A stretch of 64,000 nucleotides of DNA. Origin: Actinospineispora eucalypti (GTDB taxonomy: Bacteria; Actinomycetota; Actinomycetes; Mycobacteriales; Pseudonocardiaceae). The notes under the pieces were generated by a model. It had not been told where the DNA came from, ran no database searches, and was given only the letters and a program-made list of their open reading frames with translations. The position numbers and the translations under genes were made by a program. This document shows positions 56,943 to 64,000 of the stretch, piece by piece. The stretch covers positions 806,001-870,000 of the forward strand of contig JACHMT010000002.1 of assembly GCA_014208095.1 (NCBI GenBank), given 5' to 3'. Each line of letters starts with the position of its first letter. Within the stretch, counting starts at the first letter, position 1.

Positions 56943-57593
56943 CTATTTTTTCCCGCCCTTGGCCAGCAACCCGGTGAGCGTGTCGGTGTCGGTGAACAGG
57001 CTGTCCCCGGCGAACCTCAGCGCATCCAGCGCCCGGTCCGCCGCCTCGGCGTGCCCGGCGCCGCAGGCATCCGTGACCAGGATGGGCAGGTAGCCGAGGT
57101 CGGACGCGTGCCGGGCGGTCGGGTCGATGCCCACCTCGGTGGCCACGCCCGCGATGGCGATCGTGTCCAGCCCGCAGTCGCGCAGCACGATGTCCAGCGG
57201 GGTGCCCACGAACGCGGACATGCTGATCTTGTCGAAGACCATCTCGTCGGGCGACGGTTCCAGCTCCGGCACCAGCGCGAACTCCGGGGAGTCGCGCAGG
57301 AACGCGGTCCGCACCTGGTCCACCGTGTCCACCCGCTGCCAGGCCATCGCCATGCGCAGCGCGGCCACGCCGGCCACCGCCTTGGGCACGCCCATGTGCC
57401 GCAAGTAGAACACCCGGTAGCCACCGAGGCGGGCCGCGTCCACCAGGCCGCGCACCCGGGACACGATCCGCTCACCGTCGGCGATCTGGCCGATCACGCC
57501 GACCTGCATGTCATAGACGATCAGCGCCATCCGGCGCGGGTCGCAGGCCTCCTCGACCGTGCGCGGAATGCTCAGCCCGTACGCGTGCTCCAT
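56943..57593 (-). CDS. isochorismatase-family hydrolase without the catalytic cysteine
   Basis: Protein of 216 residues of the cysteine-hydrolase/isochorismatase fold. The Asp is in MALIVYDMQVGVIG and the Lys in FDKISMSAFVGTPLD; the cysteine position in the segment AIAGVATEVGIDPTARHASD is Gly. True isochorismatases also lack Cys, while nicotinamidase-type amidases need it, so a vinyl-ether or other non-amidase reaction is more likely. ATG 57593 follows GGGAGACC. Divergent from a TetR gene that probably controls it; 118 bp upstream of the graspetide precursor on the same strand. Confidence 0.83.
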   Translation of the reverse strand: MEHAYGLSIPRTVEEACDPRRMALIVYDMQVGVIGQIADGERIVSRVRGLVDAARLGGYRVFYLRHMGVPKAVAGVAALRMAMAWQRVDTVDQVRTAFLRDSPEFALVPELEPSPDEMVFDKISMSAFVGTPLDIVLRDCGLDTIAIAGVATEVGIDPTARHASDLGYLPILVTDACGAGHAEAADRALDALRFAGDSLFTDTDTLTGLLAKGGKK

Positions 57594-57632
57594 GGTCTCC
57601 CGGCTCCGTTCGTCGAGGTCGGAACTTATCTA

Positions 57633-57644
57633 TACACCAATGTA
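57633..57644. promoter_or_regulatory. TetR-type operator in the isochorismatase/TetR gap
   Basis: TACA-CCAA-TGTA (57633-57644) is a symmetric site whose right edge overlaps TAAAGT (57643-57648), six bases before the TetR ATG 57655. It would allow autorepression and control of the divergent isochorismatase. Confidence 0.5.
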
Positions 57645-57654
57645 AAGTAATCCG

Positions 57655-58251
57655 ATGGCGACCAACACCCCGCCCAGCGGCCGTCCCCGGGACACCGACC
57701 TGGACCAGCGCATCCTCGCCGCCGCGCGGGATCTGCTCGCCGCGCACGGCTACCGGGGACTTTCCATCGGCGCCGTGGCCCGCGCCGCCGGTACCACCCG
57801 GCCGTCGGTCTACCTCCGGTACGCCGGCAAGGAGGACCTGGCCACCCGGGCCATCGCGGGCATGACCGTGGCCGATCCGCTGCGCTCCTCCGATGACCTG
57901 CATGCCGACCTGGTCGCCGAGCTCCGCCATTTCCGCACGGCGGTCACCAGGCCCAACGGCATGGCCTTCGTGGGCACCGTGCTCGGCGAGGAGCACCAGA
58001 CCCCCAGCCTCATCGCGCGCTTCCGGGAACGGCTGGTGCTCCCCCGCCGCCGGCGGATCGCCTCGGCCCTGCGCCGGGGAGCCGCCATCGGGGCGCTGCG
58101 CGAGGGGCTGGACGTGGACGTGATCACCACCCTGTTGACCGGCAGCATCTACGCGCGGTACCTCGCCACCGGGGACGTGCCGCCGGACTGGCCGGAGCGC
58201 ACGGTCGGCGCACTCTGGCCGGCAATCCGCCGGGAGCCCGACGCCTCCTGA
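57655..58251 (+). CDS. TetR-family transcriptional regulator
   Basis: Protein of 198 residues. TetR HTH: RILAAARDLLAAHGYRGLSIGAVARAAGTTRPSVYLRYAGKEDLATRAI (about 18-65), then a C-terminal ligand domain of the TetR_C type (IARFRERLVLPRRRRIASALRRG). ATG 57655 has no ribosome site but follows TAAAGT by six bases, so the mRNA seems leaderless. The likely target is the divergent isochorismatase-family gene. Confidence 0.9.
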   Translation: MATNTPPSGRPRDTDLDQRILAAARDLLAAHGYRGLSIGAVARAAGTTRPSVYLRYAGKEDLATRAIAGMTVADPLRSSDDLHADLVAELRHFRTAVTRPNGMAFVGTVLGEEHQTPSLIARFRERLVLPRRRRIASALRRGAAIGALREGLDVDVITTLLTGSIYARYLATGDVPPDWPERTVGALWPAIRREPDAS

Positions 58252-58263
58252 TAGAAAGATCCG

Positions 58264-58629
58264 GTGAGCCGATGCGAGGGAGGCCGGGCCGGCGCCACCG
58301 CCGCGTTCCGGGGCCTCCCGGGCCGTCGGACGCTCAGCGCGTTGCTCGCCACGTTGGCCGCGCTCACCGCCTTCCTCGCGCCACCGTCGTTCGGCGCCCA
58401 CTCACCCGGCGTCGTCCCGGCCAGCGCGACCGCCGGGGCCGCCGGCGCCGGCGCCGAAACACCGGCCGACTTCCGCGCCCCCGCCCTCTTCGCGTCGCCG
58501 GCAGAACCCCCGGTTCCGGTCCCGGCCGCCCGGCTCGCCCGGTTCGCCTCGACGGCCGCCGAGGCCGAGCGAACCGACCCGTGGTCGCCCCGCCTCGGAC
58601 GCGCGCCCCCCGAGTTCCGTCGCTCCTGA
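58264..58629 (+). CDS. small secreted or anchored Ala/Pro-rich protein
   Basis: Protein of 121 residues beginning at GTG 58264. A basic head (GLPGRRT) and hydrophobic stretch (LSALLATLAALTAFLAPPSFGA, about 23-45) form a signal or anchor; the remainder is Ala/Pro-rich with no recognised domain. It lies 12 bp after the TetR gene and 61 bp before an orphan SecY paralogue. It could be a client of that SecY, or an unrelated hypothetical; the weak codon constraints make it only moderately certain. Confidence 0.55.
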   Translation: MSRCEGGRAGATAAFRGLPGRRTLSALLATLAALTAFLAPPSFGAHSPGVVPASATAGAAGAGAETPADFRAPALFASPAEPPVPVPAARLARFASTAAEAERTDPWSPRLGRAPPEFRRS

Positions 58630-58690
58630 CTCACCCGGTGACCGGCCACGGCCGGCCGCCATCTCCTTTCGAGCCGACGGGACAATACCC

Positions 58691-59986
58691 ATGCTTCGAG
58701 TTCTCCGTACCATTTTCACCCAGCCCGAACTGCGCAAACGCATTCTCTTCACGCTCGCCCTGGTGGCCGCCGCGCGACTCGGTTCGGCCATTCCGCTGCC
58801 CGGTGTGTCATTCCCGAACGTCCAGCAATGCCTGCTCGAAACCGCGAACGGCGGCGGCGCTTACGCGATGTTCAACCTGTTCAGCGGGGGCGCCCTGCTG
58901 CAGCTGTCGGTGTTTGCCCTCGGGGTGACGCCGTACATCACCGCGAGCATCGTCGTGCACACCCTGGGCACGGCCGTGCCGCGCTTCGAGCAGCTGCGCC
59001 AGGAGGGACCCAACGGGCAGGCGAAGCTCAACCAGTACTCGCGCTACCTGACCGTGGCGATCGCCGTACCCCAGGCGACGGCGGTGGTCGCGCTGGCCGC
59101 CAGCGGCCGGCTGTTCGGCGGCTGCCGGCTGCCGGTGATCCCGGCTCCTTCGACGCTGACCGTGGCCATCATGGTGCTGGTCATGGTCACCGGGGGCGCG
59201 TTGCTCATGTGGCTGGGCGAGCTGATCACCGAGCGGGGCATCGGCCGGGGCATGTCGGTGCTGCTGTTCACCTCGATCGCGCACCGCATCCCGGTCGAGG
59301 CGAAGGCGCTCCTGGACACCTCCGGCGTGGTGACCTTCGTGAACCTGTGTGTGTTCGGGCTGCTGGTGGTCGTCGGCGTGGTGTTCATCGAGCAGGCGCA
59401 ACGGCGGATCCCGGTCCGGTACGCCAAGGCGGTGATCGACCCCCGGGTCTACCGGCTGGCGTCCAGCTACCTGCCGCTCAAGGTCAACCAGGCCGGCGTG
59501 CTGCCGGTGATCTTCGCCAGCTCGGTGCTGTTCCTTCCGGACCTGGCCTCCCGGGCGCTGGGCAACGCCGGCGGATCGTTCCTCCAGGGCCCGTTGGCCA
59601 ACCCGTCCAGCGCGATACACATCGCGGCCTACGCCGCGCTGGTCGTGTTCTTCTGCTACTTCCACGCGCGCACCGGCTTCAACCCCGCGGCCCGGGCCCG
59701 GGAGATCGGCCGGCGCGGGGGTTTCGTGCCCGGGGTCCGGCCCGGGCCGGCCACCGCCGGGTACCTGCGCTTCGTGCTGGGCCGGCTCACCGCGGCGGGC
59801 GCCGTGTACCTCGCCGCGCTGGCGGTGCTGCCCAGCATCGTGCTGGGCGCCGCCGGCTCCGCCCAGAACCAGAACCTGCCCCTGGGCGGCACCTCCGCAC
59901 TGATCATGGTCGGCGTCGCGCTGGACACCGCCAAGCAGGTCGAGACGCACCTGGTACAGGACCGCTACCAGGGATTTCTCCGCTAG
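58691..59986 (+). CDS. SecY paralogue (accessory preprotein translocase subunit)
   Basis: SecY of 431 residues with ten spans. TM1 segment LRKRILFTLALVAAARLGSAIPLPGV, plug-region LFSGGALLQLSVFALGVTPYITASIVV, YSRYLTVAIAVPQA, ITERGIGRGMSVLLFTSI, the cytoplasmic loops with YLPLKVNQAGVLPVIFASS and the final VQDRYQGFLR are all SecY hallmarks. The housekeeping secY sits in the ribosomal spc operon; here there are no ribosomal or adk genes, so this is a second, isolated copy. No secA, secE or glycosylation genes are in the window. ATG 58691 follows GAGCCGACGGG. Confidence 0.93.
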   Translation: MLRVLRTIFTQPELRKRILFTLALVAAARLGSAIPLPGVSFPNVQQCLLETANGGGAYAMFNLFSGGALLQLSVFALGVTPYITASIVVHTLGTAVPRFEQLRQEGPNGQAKLNQYSRYLTVAIAVPQATAVVALAASGRLFGGCRLPVIPAPSTLTVAIMVLVMVTGGALLMWLGELITERGIGRGMSVLLFTSIAHRIPVEAKALLDTSGVVTFVNLCVFGLLVVVGVVFIEQAQRRIPVRYAKAVIDPRVYRLASSYLPLKVNQAGVLPVIFASSVLFLPDLASRALGNAGGSFLQGPLANPSSAIHIAAYAALVVFFCYFHARTGFNPAARAREIGRRGGFVPGVRPGPATAGYLRFVLGRLTAAGAVYLAALAVLPSIVLGAAGSAQNQNLPLGGTSALIMVGVALDTAKQVETHLVQDRYQGFLR

Positions 59987-60738
59987 CGGTTTCGGTGGCG
60001 GCCGGGAGTGGTGCCGACCAGGCCGGTGAACGCCGCGATGAAGCCGCTGGGGTTTGCCCACCCGCACGCGTGGGCCACGTGGGTGGTGTCGTGCCCGTCG
60101 GCGAGCAGGACCAGTGCGTGGCAAATGCGCAGCTGGGTGCGCCACTCGTAGAAGGTCATGCCGAGCTCGTTGCGGAACAGGCGGCTGAGTGTGCGGGCGC
60201 TGGCGCCGGTCGCCTGGCCGAGCGCGGCCAGCGGGGTGTTGTCGGCCGGGTTCTCGTACAGCATCCGCGCCACGGCCCGCAGCCGGTCATCGCGGGGCTC
60301 CGGCAGTTGCAGGGGCTGCTCGTGGGCTTCGTCGAGCTCGTCGAGCAGCACCCGACGGAGGCGGGCACTCGCGGCGCGGTCGTAGTCGCGGCTGCCGGTG
60401 AGCGCGAGCAGGACCTCGCGGGCCAGGTCGGACGCGACGAAAACCGCGGGACGGCCGGGCACCAGCGGCGCCAGGGAGTCCGGCAGGAAGACGATCCGCA
60501 TGTCGGTGTCGCCGTGGGCGCGGTGGGAGTGCGCGAACCCGGCGGGCGTCCAGGCGACCCGGTTGGCCGGCACGATCGACGTGCCGCGTTCGGTGTGCAC
60601 CGAAAGGACCCCTCGGGCCGCGTACACCAGGTGGCCGCGTTCGTGCGAGTGCGGCGAGCTGGTTCCCCCCGACGGCCACAGATGTACTCCCCCGGATGGC
60701 CACAGGCGCGACCGGAGAACTTGGCGGCCAACAGGCAT
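59983..60738 (-). CDS. AraC-family regulator with cupin sensor
   Basis: Protein of 251 residues: N-terminal cupin (SSPHSHERGHLVYAARGVLSVHTERGT) and C-terminal AraC HTHs (PLAALGQATGASARTLSRLFRNELGMTFYEWRTQLRI and VAHACGWANPSGFIAAFTGLVG). ATG 60738 follows TAGAAT by eight bases, suggesting leaderless translation. The frame continues far upstream over the divergent gene, which I reject. It probably controls the divergent quinone oxidoreductase gene 54 bp away. Its 3' end overlaps the SecY gene end by four bases. Confidence 0.88.
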   Translation of the reverse strand: MPVGRQVLRSRLWPSGGVHLWPSGGTSSPHSHERGHLVYAARGVLSVHTERGTSIVPANRVAWTPAGFAHSHRAHGDTDMRIVFLPDSLAPLVPGRPAVFVASDLAREVLLALTGSRDYDRAASARLRRVLLDELDEAHEQPLQLPEPRDDRLRAVARMLYENPADNTPLAALGQATGASARTLSRLFRNELGMTFYEWRTQLRICHALVLLADGHDTTHVAHACGWANPSGFIAAFTGLVGTTPGRHRNR

Positions 60739-60792
60739 AGCTTGGCATTCTATCGGTAGCCAGCCACACGGCGTTCCGACGACAGTGCAGGC

Positions 60793-61770
60793 ATGACGAC
60801 GACGATGCGAGCGGCGGTATGTGTCAGGGCGGGCGGCCCGGACGTGCTGGAGATCCGCGAGCTGCCGGTGCCGGCGGTTCGGCCGGGCTGGAGCCTGGTC
60901 CAGGTGAAGGGGGCGGGCCTGAACCGGTCGGAGCTGCGGACCCGCCAGGGGCATTCCCCCAACGTCCGGTTCCCCCGGGTGCTCGGTATCGAGTGCGTGG
61001 GGGTTGTCGTGGCCTCCACCGATCCGGCCTTGCCGGACGGGACCACCGTCGCGACGGTGATGGGTGAGATGGGGCGGGAGTTCGACGGCGGTTACGCGGA
61101 GTACGCGCTGCTGCCGAACTCGCTGCTCATGCCGGTCGCCACCACCTTGCCCTGGCCCATCCTGGCCGCGCTGCCCGAGACGTACCTGACCGCGCGCGGG
61201 GCGCTGGACGCGTTGGGGGTGGGACGCGAAAACCGGTTGCTGATCCGTGGCGGGACCTCGTCGGTGGGCATGGCCGCCGCGTCGATCGCGCGCGGCCAGG
61301 GAATCGAGACCGCGGCCACGACCCGCCGGCCGGCCAAGATCGACGCATTGAAAGCGGCCGGGGTCGATCACGTAATCCTCGACGAGGGCGGGTCCCTGGC
61401 GGCGAAGGTGCACGAGGTGTGGCCCGAGGGACCGGACCGGGTGCTGGACCTGGTCGGAACCAGCACGGCCCGGGACTCGCTGCGCCTGGTCCGCCGGGGC
61501 GGCACGGTGTGCATGGCGGGAACGCTCAGTGGCTGGCTGATCCCGGACTTCGAACCGGTGGCGATGATCCCGTCCGGAACCCGGCTCACGGCTTTCCACA
61601 GTGACGACATGAAGGGAGGCACGGCGGTGTTGGAGCGGGTCGTCCGCGAGGTCGAGGCCGGTATCTACCGGCCCAACGTGGACCGGGTCTTCGGCCTCGA
61701 CGAAGTCGTCGCGGCCCACCGGTACATGGAGAACAACGAGGCCACCGGCAAGGTTGTCGTCATCCCCTGA
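60793..61770 (+). CDS. quinone oxidoreductase-like MDR-family dehydrogenase
   Basis: Protein of 325 residues of the medium-chain dehydrogenase/reductase superfamily, quinone-reductase branch. GxGLNRSE-type segment KGAGLNRSELRTRQG near 38, nucleotide-binding RGGTSSVGMAAASIARGQG near 153, and no zinc-binding cysteines, so a zinc-free NADPH-dependent reductase is expected. ATG 60793. The divergent AraC-cupin gene is the probable regulator. Substrate unknown. Confidence 0.88.
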   Translation: MTTTMRAAVCVRAGGPDVLEIRELPVPAVRPGWSLVQVKGAGLNRSELRTRQGHSPNVRFPRVLGIECVGVVVASTDPALPDGTTVATVMGEMGREFDGGYAEYALLPNSLLMPVATTLPWPILAALPETYLTARGALDALGVGRENRLLIRGGTSSVGMAAASIARGQGIETAATTRRPAKIDALKAAGVDHVILDEGGSLAAKVHEVWPEGPDRVLDLVGTSTARDSLRLVRRGGTVCMAGTLSGWLIPDFEPVAMIPSGTRLTAFHSDDMKGGTAVLERVVREVEAGIYRPNVDRVFGLDEVVAAHRYMENNEATGKVVVIP

Positions 61771-61788
61771 CGCGGTCCTCCCCTCTGC

Positions 61789-61853
61789 TGAGACTTGCGC
61801 GATCGGGCGGTCTGCTGGCTCGGGTGCCGCCCGTTCCGCTCTTTCGATCCCTC
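61789..61853. repeat. copy B of the dispersed imperfect repeat
   Basis: Counterpart of the sequence at 23935-24003; the shared core is 61804-61840. It starts about 20-35 bp after the quinone oxidoreductase stop. The gap 61771-62053 contains no gene. Confidence 0.5.
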
Positions 61854-61931
61854 ACCGAGCCTGATCGTCGCAAATGGTCACTCAGGGTATGCAACTAGAC
61901 AGTGCGCGCCGGTGGTCCAGGGACGGGTTTC

Positions 61932-61994
61932 CGCCGAGTGTCAGCCCAGTCGCTTTTTGATCATGAATTTGAGCGACTGTGCTGCCACTCGGCG
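61932..61994. other. 63-bp imperfect hairpin
   Basis: Arms 61932-61954 and 61972-61994 pair at 21 of 23 positions around a 17-base AT-rich loop. It lies between the rightward quinone oxidoreductase and the leftward SDR genes, 59 bp past the SDR stop. It could be a bidirectional terminator, a REP-like repeat or the end of a lost mobile element. Confidence 0.55.
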
Positions 61995-62053
61995 AGGCGG
62001 ACCTTGGGGAACCGCCGCCTGCTGACTACGCTCCGTTACCAACGCGACGGGAG

Positions 62054-62974
62054 CTACGACACGAATCTCCGGCTCGGGAGATTGGTGCGGTCCGCGATGA
62101 GCCGGTCTTGGCCTTCCGGCGGCGTGCCGCCCAGCCACGGCAGCGCCTGGCCGAACCGGATCAGCTCGCCGTAGAGCTCCGGGTCCACGTCGTCCCGGAA
62201 CACCACGTCGAGCACCTTCGCGGCCGCCTCGTCCGGCGTCTGCACCTGGCTGAAGTCGTCGAACCACGGCCGCGAGGCCTCGGTGTCCACCAGGCCGGGG
62301 CACACCGCCGCCACCAGCGTGTTCTCCCGGAGGTCGACGTCCCGGCGCTCCCGGGCCACCGCGCGCACGGCGGCGACCTGGGCGACCTTGGACGGCACGT
62401 TCAGCCAGCGCGGCCAGCCCCGTTCCCGGGCGTCACCGGCGTGGATCGCCGCCCGCCAGGCCCGCACGGCCGCTTCCACCTCGTCCAGCGTGGCGTGCTC
62501 GAACAGCGGGCGCAGCCGGGGATCCAGGTGCCCGAGCATGCCGAACCGACTGGCCACCACCAGCAACCGCCCGCCGGGGCGCAGTACCGGCCCGAACGAG
62601 CGAAGGACGGCGTGCGTGCCACCGTTGGCCACCGCGATGAACTCGTCGGCCTGCTCTTCCTGCGGCCGGTCCGGGGTGATCCGGGCGCCCGCGTTGGACA
62701 GCACGATGTCCACGGCGCCGTGCCTCCGGCGCAGCTCCTCGGCCAGCGCGGCGACCGCCGCCGCGTCCGTCACGTCCAGCACCCGGCCGGTCACCCCGGC
62801 CGCCCGCCCCGGCGCGCCCGACGCGCGCGCGGCCGCCTCCGCGACCCGCCGAGGGTTGCGGCCGGTGAGCAACACCAGGTCGTCCGGCCCCAGCCGCGCG
62901 GCCAGACCGGTGGCAAGCGCGTAGCCGATGCCCTGGTTGGCGCCGGTTACCAGCGCGATGCGTTGATCGGTCAT
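62054..62974 (-). CDS. SDR-family protein with Asn in place of the catalytic Tyr
   Basis: Protein of 306 residues resembling carbonyl-reductase-type SDRs: VTGANQGIGYALATGL (residues 9-24) and NAG in VDIVLSNAGARI. The Ser is in LLVVASRFGML, but the YxxxK position reads NVPSK, so the general acid Tyr is Asn and only Lys is kept. Either activity is lost or altered, or the alignment shifts. ATG 62974 was chosen at the start of the fold. Monocistronic; substrate unknown. Confidence 0.83.
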   Translation of the reverse strand: MTDQRIALVTGANQGIGYALATGLAARLGPDDLVLLTGRNPRRVAEAAARASGAPGRAAGVTGRVLDVTDAAAVAALAEELRRRHGAVDIVLSNAGARITPDRPQEEQADEFIAVANGGTHAVLRSFGPVLRPGGRLLVVASRFGMLGHLDPRLRPLFEHATLDEVEAAVRAWRAAIHAGDARERGWPRWLNVPSKVAQVAAVRAVARERRDVDLRENTLVAAVCPGLVDTEASRPWFDDFSQVQTPDEAAAKVLDVVFRDDVDPELYGELIRFGQALPWLGGTPPEGQDRLIADRTNLPSRRFVS

Positions 62975-63055
62975 GGCACCGACGCTAGGCGCGCGAAAGC
63001 CATGCGACCAACGAAAGAACCGCACACCGGGCATGCGTCGACCGCATGCCCGAGC

Positions 63056-63628
63056 TCACTTGGGCAGTGTGCCGAATGTGCTGCTCATCGACGATGCGGC
63101 GGCCTGTGCGCGGCGGCAGGCGACCACGTGGTTGATGCCCTCCTGGCCCGGTCCGCCGTACTGCACCCACAGTGTCCGGTCGGGCGCGACCGTCACCAGG
63201 TACACGCAGTACGCGTTCTGGTCGAGGCCGGCCGGCTGGTACTCGACGGTCGGCCGGTTGTTGATGGCCGGGGCGGGGCTGCCCGCCGGCGTGGCGCCGT
63301 GCAGCACCTTCGCCAGGTACTCACCGCCCCACGGTTGTCGCGCGATGCTGCGCCACAGGCAAGTCACCTCGCCACCGGAGGAGTTCTGCGTCCCGGGGTT
63401 GACCCCCAGCTGCCGGCGCTGCGCACTGGTGAGCAACGCGCAGGGTGCATCGGCCTGGCTCACGGCCGGCACCGCCGGCACCGATGCGCCGGCGGCGGTG
63501 GTGTCGGTGGCCGAGGCCGAGGGGGCCGCCAGTCGCGCGGACAACGCGCCCACCCCGGCGGCGAGCGCCAGGCCCAGGACAACCAGCAACCATCGAGCGG
63601 AACCGTGCCGTACCCGAGACGACCACAT
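63056..63628 (-). CDS. DUF3558-like secreted/anchored protein
   Basis: Protein of 190 residues. A hydrophobic segment (ARWLLVVLGLALAAGVGALSARLAA, about 11-35) anchors or exports it; no lipobox Cys follows, unlike many DUF3558 members. The domain signature PCALLTSAQRRQLGV with a later CLWR and the paired Cys near VVACRRAQ fit DUF3558, common in actinomycete envelopes. ATG 63628 chosen as the residue before the basic head; an upstream frame extension is polar and unlikely. Role unknown. Confidence 0.78.
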   Translation of the reverse strand: MWSSRVRHGSARWLLVVLGLALAAGVGALSARLAAPSASATDTTAAGASVPAVPAVSQADAPCALLTSAQRRQLGVNPGTQNSSGGEVTCLWRSIARQPWGGEYLAKVLHGATPAGSPAPAINNRPTVEYQPAGLDQNAYCVYLVTVAPDRTLWVQYGGPGQEGINHVVACRRAQAAASSMSSTFGTLPK

Positions 63629-63830
63629 ACCGGTAAGTAAACCCCTACTCGGCCCACCGAGCGGATCTTGACACGCGGTCGGCGGGAACTCCTCGCCCAA
63701 GAACCACCCATCAACGGTATTCCGGAATAGCGACCGGTTTCACCGTCAATCGAGAATCACGACCGCGGGAAATGCGGGAACAAATGTCTGAATATGGCTG
63801 TGACCTGCATGTACGAGCCCAGAGCGGACC

Positions 63831-63902
63831 TCAGGTAAGGAGGCTCAGCATGCTCCAGATAATGGTCACGCCGATCACGATCATTCCGAGCACCTTCGCC
63901 AT
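63831..63902 (-). CDS. 23-residue hydrophobic peptide
   Basis: Mini-gene MAKVLGMIVIGVTIIWSMLSLLT with ATG 63902 preceded by GGGAGAGGTG (about 10 bases). The sequence is almost entirely one membrane helix with a single Lys near the start. A clear ribosome site and a full stop support translation. No neighbour explains it; the gap 63629-63830 on its 3' side holds no other gene. Confidence 0.55.
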   Translation of the reverse strand: MAKVLGMIVIGVTIIWSMLSLLT

Positions 63903-64000
63903 TGCGGCACACCTCTCCCGTGAACATCTTTGGCACGCAAGAACGGTTCCGGCCGAGACAGCCTGGCCACCAATTACAGTAGAGGGACGCTCCCGCGCCA
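63903..64000. other. intergenic end of the window
   Basis: No gene visible. It carries the upstream region of the 23-residue peptide gene; TACTGT on the minus strand near 63979 is a possible -10. Whatever lies to the right starts outside the window. Confidence 0.4.

Noticed and set aside
59983..61719. Upstream extension of the AraC frame to 578 codons
   Set aside because: The extension is antisense to the quinone oxidoreductase and unlike any protein family; the AraC-cupin begins at 60738 after a TAGAAT box.
1..64000. tRNA, rRNA, CRISPR arrays, phage genes and intact transposases
   Set aside because: I looked for cloverleaf-like blocks, spaced short repeats, integrase and transposase motifs and found none; the only regular array is the in-frame 30-bp coding repeat.

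Overview
The window is very GC-rich DNA from an actinomycete. Third codon positions are saturated with G/C, GTG starts are common, many genes seem to be leaderless, and typical actinobacterial families are present: a mycothiol-dependent maleylpyruvate isomerase-like protein, a DUF3558-like secreted protein, an ECF42 sigma factor with its YCII partner, a DUF1800/DUF1501 pair, and MocR, PaaX and FCD-GntR regulators. A member of the Pseudonocardiales or a close order fits best, but this is inference; no rRNA or other marker gene is present. The density of transporters, regulators and catabolic enzymes suggests an accessory or chromosome-arm region. No tRNA, rRNA, CRISPR array, phage or intact transposase was seen.

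Layout. 1-3917: end of an unknown gene, an FAD amine/amino-acid oxidase and a polar amino-acid ABC transporter. 3941-10860: a large hypothetical protein, then a membrane protein, a MinD-like ATPase and a MacB/FtsX permease with a Zn-knuckle-like N-terminus and a 30-bp tandem repeat. 11025-15517: AhpD-like protein with divergent MocR regulator, then DUF1800/DUF1501. 15521-23909: S15 hydrolase, methyltransferase, DinB-like protein, APC and Nramp-related transporters, and a two-component system. 24122-29983: PhyH oxygenase with FCD-GntR, AraC with NmrA, a DUF1772 membrane protein, SixA phosphatase and an XRE-cupin regulator.

30044-37765 is a catabolic island: a PPOX protein and PaaX regulator, then a divergent hydrolase/dehydrogenase pair whose rightward arm is a tightly coupled operon (SDR, Rid-family protein, benzoate/2-aminobenzoate-CoA ligase, fused 2-aminobenzoyl-CoA monooxygenase/reductase). 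Together they predict anthranilate breakdown through its CoA thioester. A 169-bp element with 32-bp inverted repeats (37829-37997) separates it from the ECF42 unit.

38044-48000: ECF42/YCII, LysR with FAD oxidoreductase and MFS, a NodS-like methyltransferase, a beta-helix lipoprotein, a membrane protein, and a sigma-like protein apparently tethered to the membrane. 48038-55660: MbfA-like iron protein and a divergently regulated cluster (polysaccharide deacetylase, DUF1989, GntR; MFS, M24, M20) that looks like uptake and breakdown of a ureide, hydantoin or N-blocked amino acid.

55650-56824 holds what I consider the most interesting locus: an ATP-grasp ligase and, upstream, a 51-residue peptide gene with two TTxxxxEE motifs, the signature of plesiocin-type graspetides. 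56943-64000 continues with isochorismatase/TetR, an orphan SecY paralogue next to a small secreted protein, AraC/quinone oxidoreductase, an SDR lacking its catalytic tyrosine, a DUF3558-like protein and a 23-residue membrane peptide.
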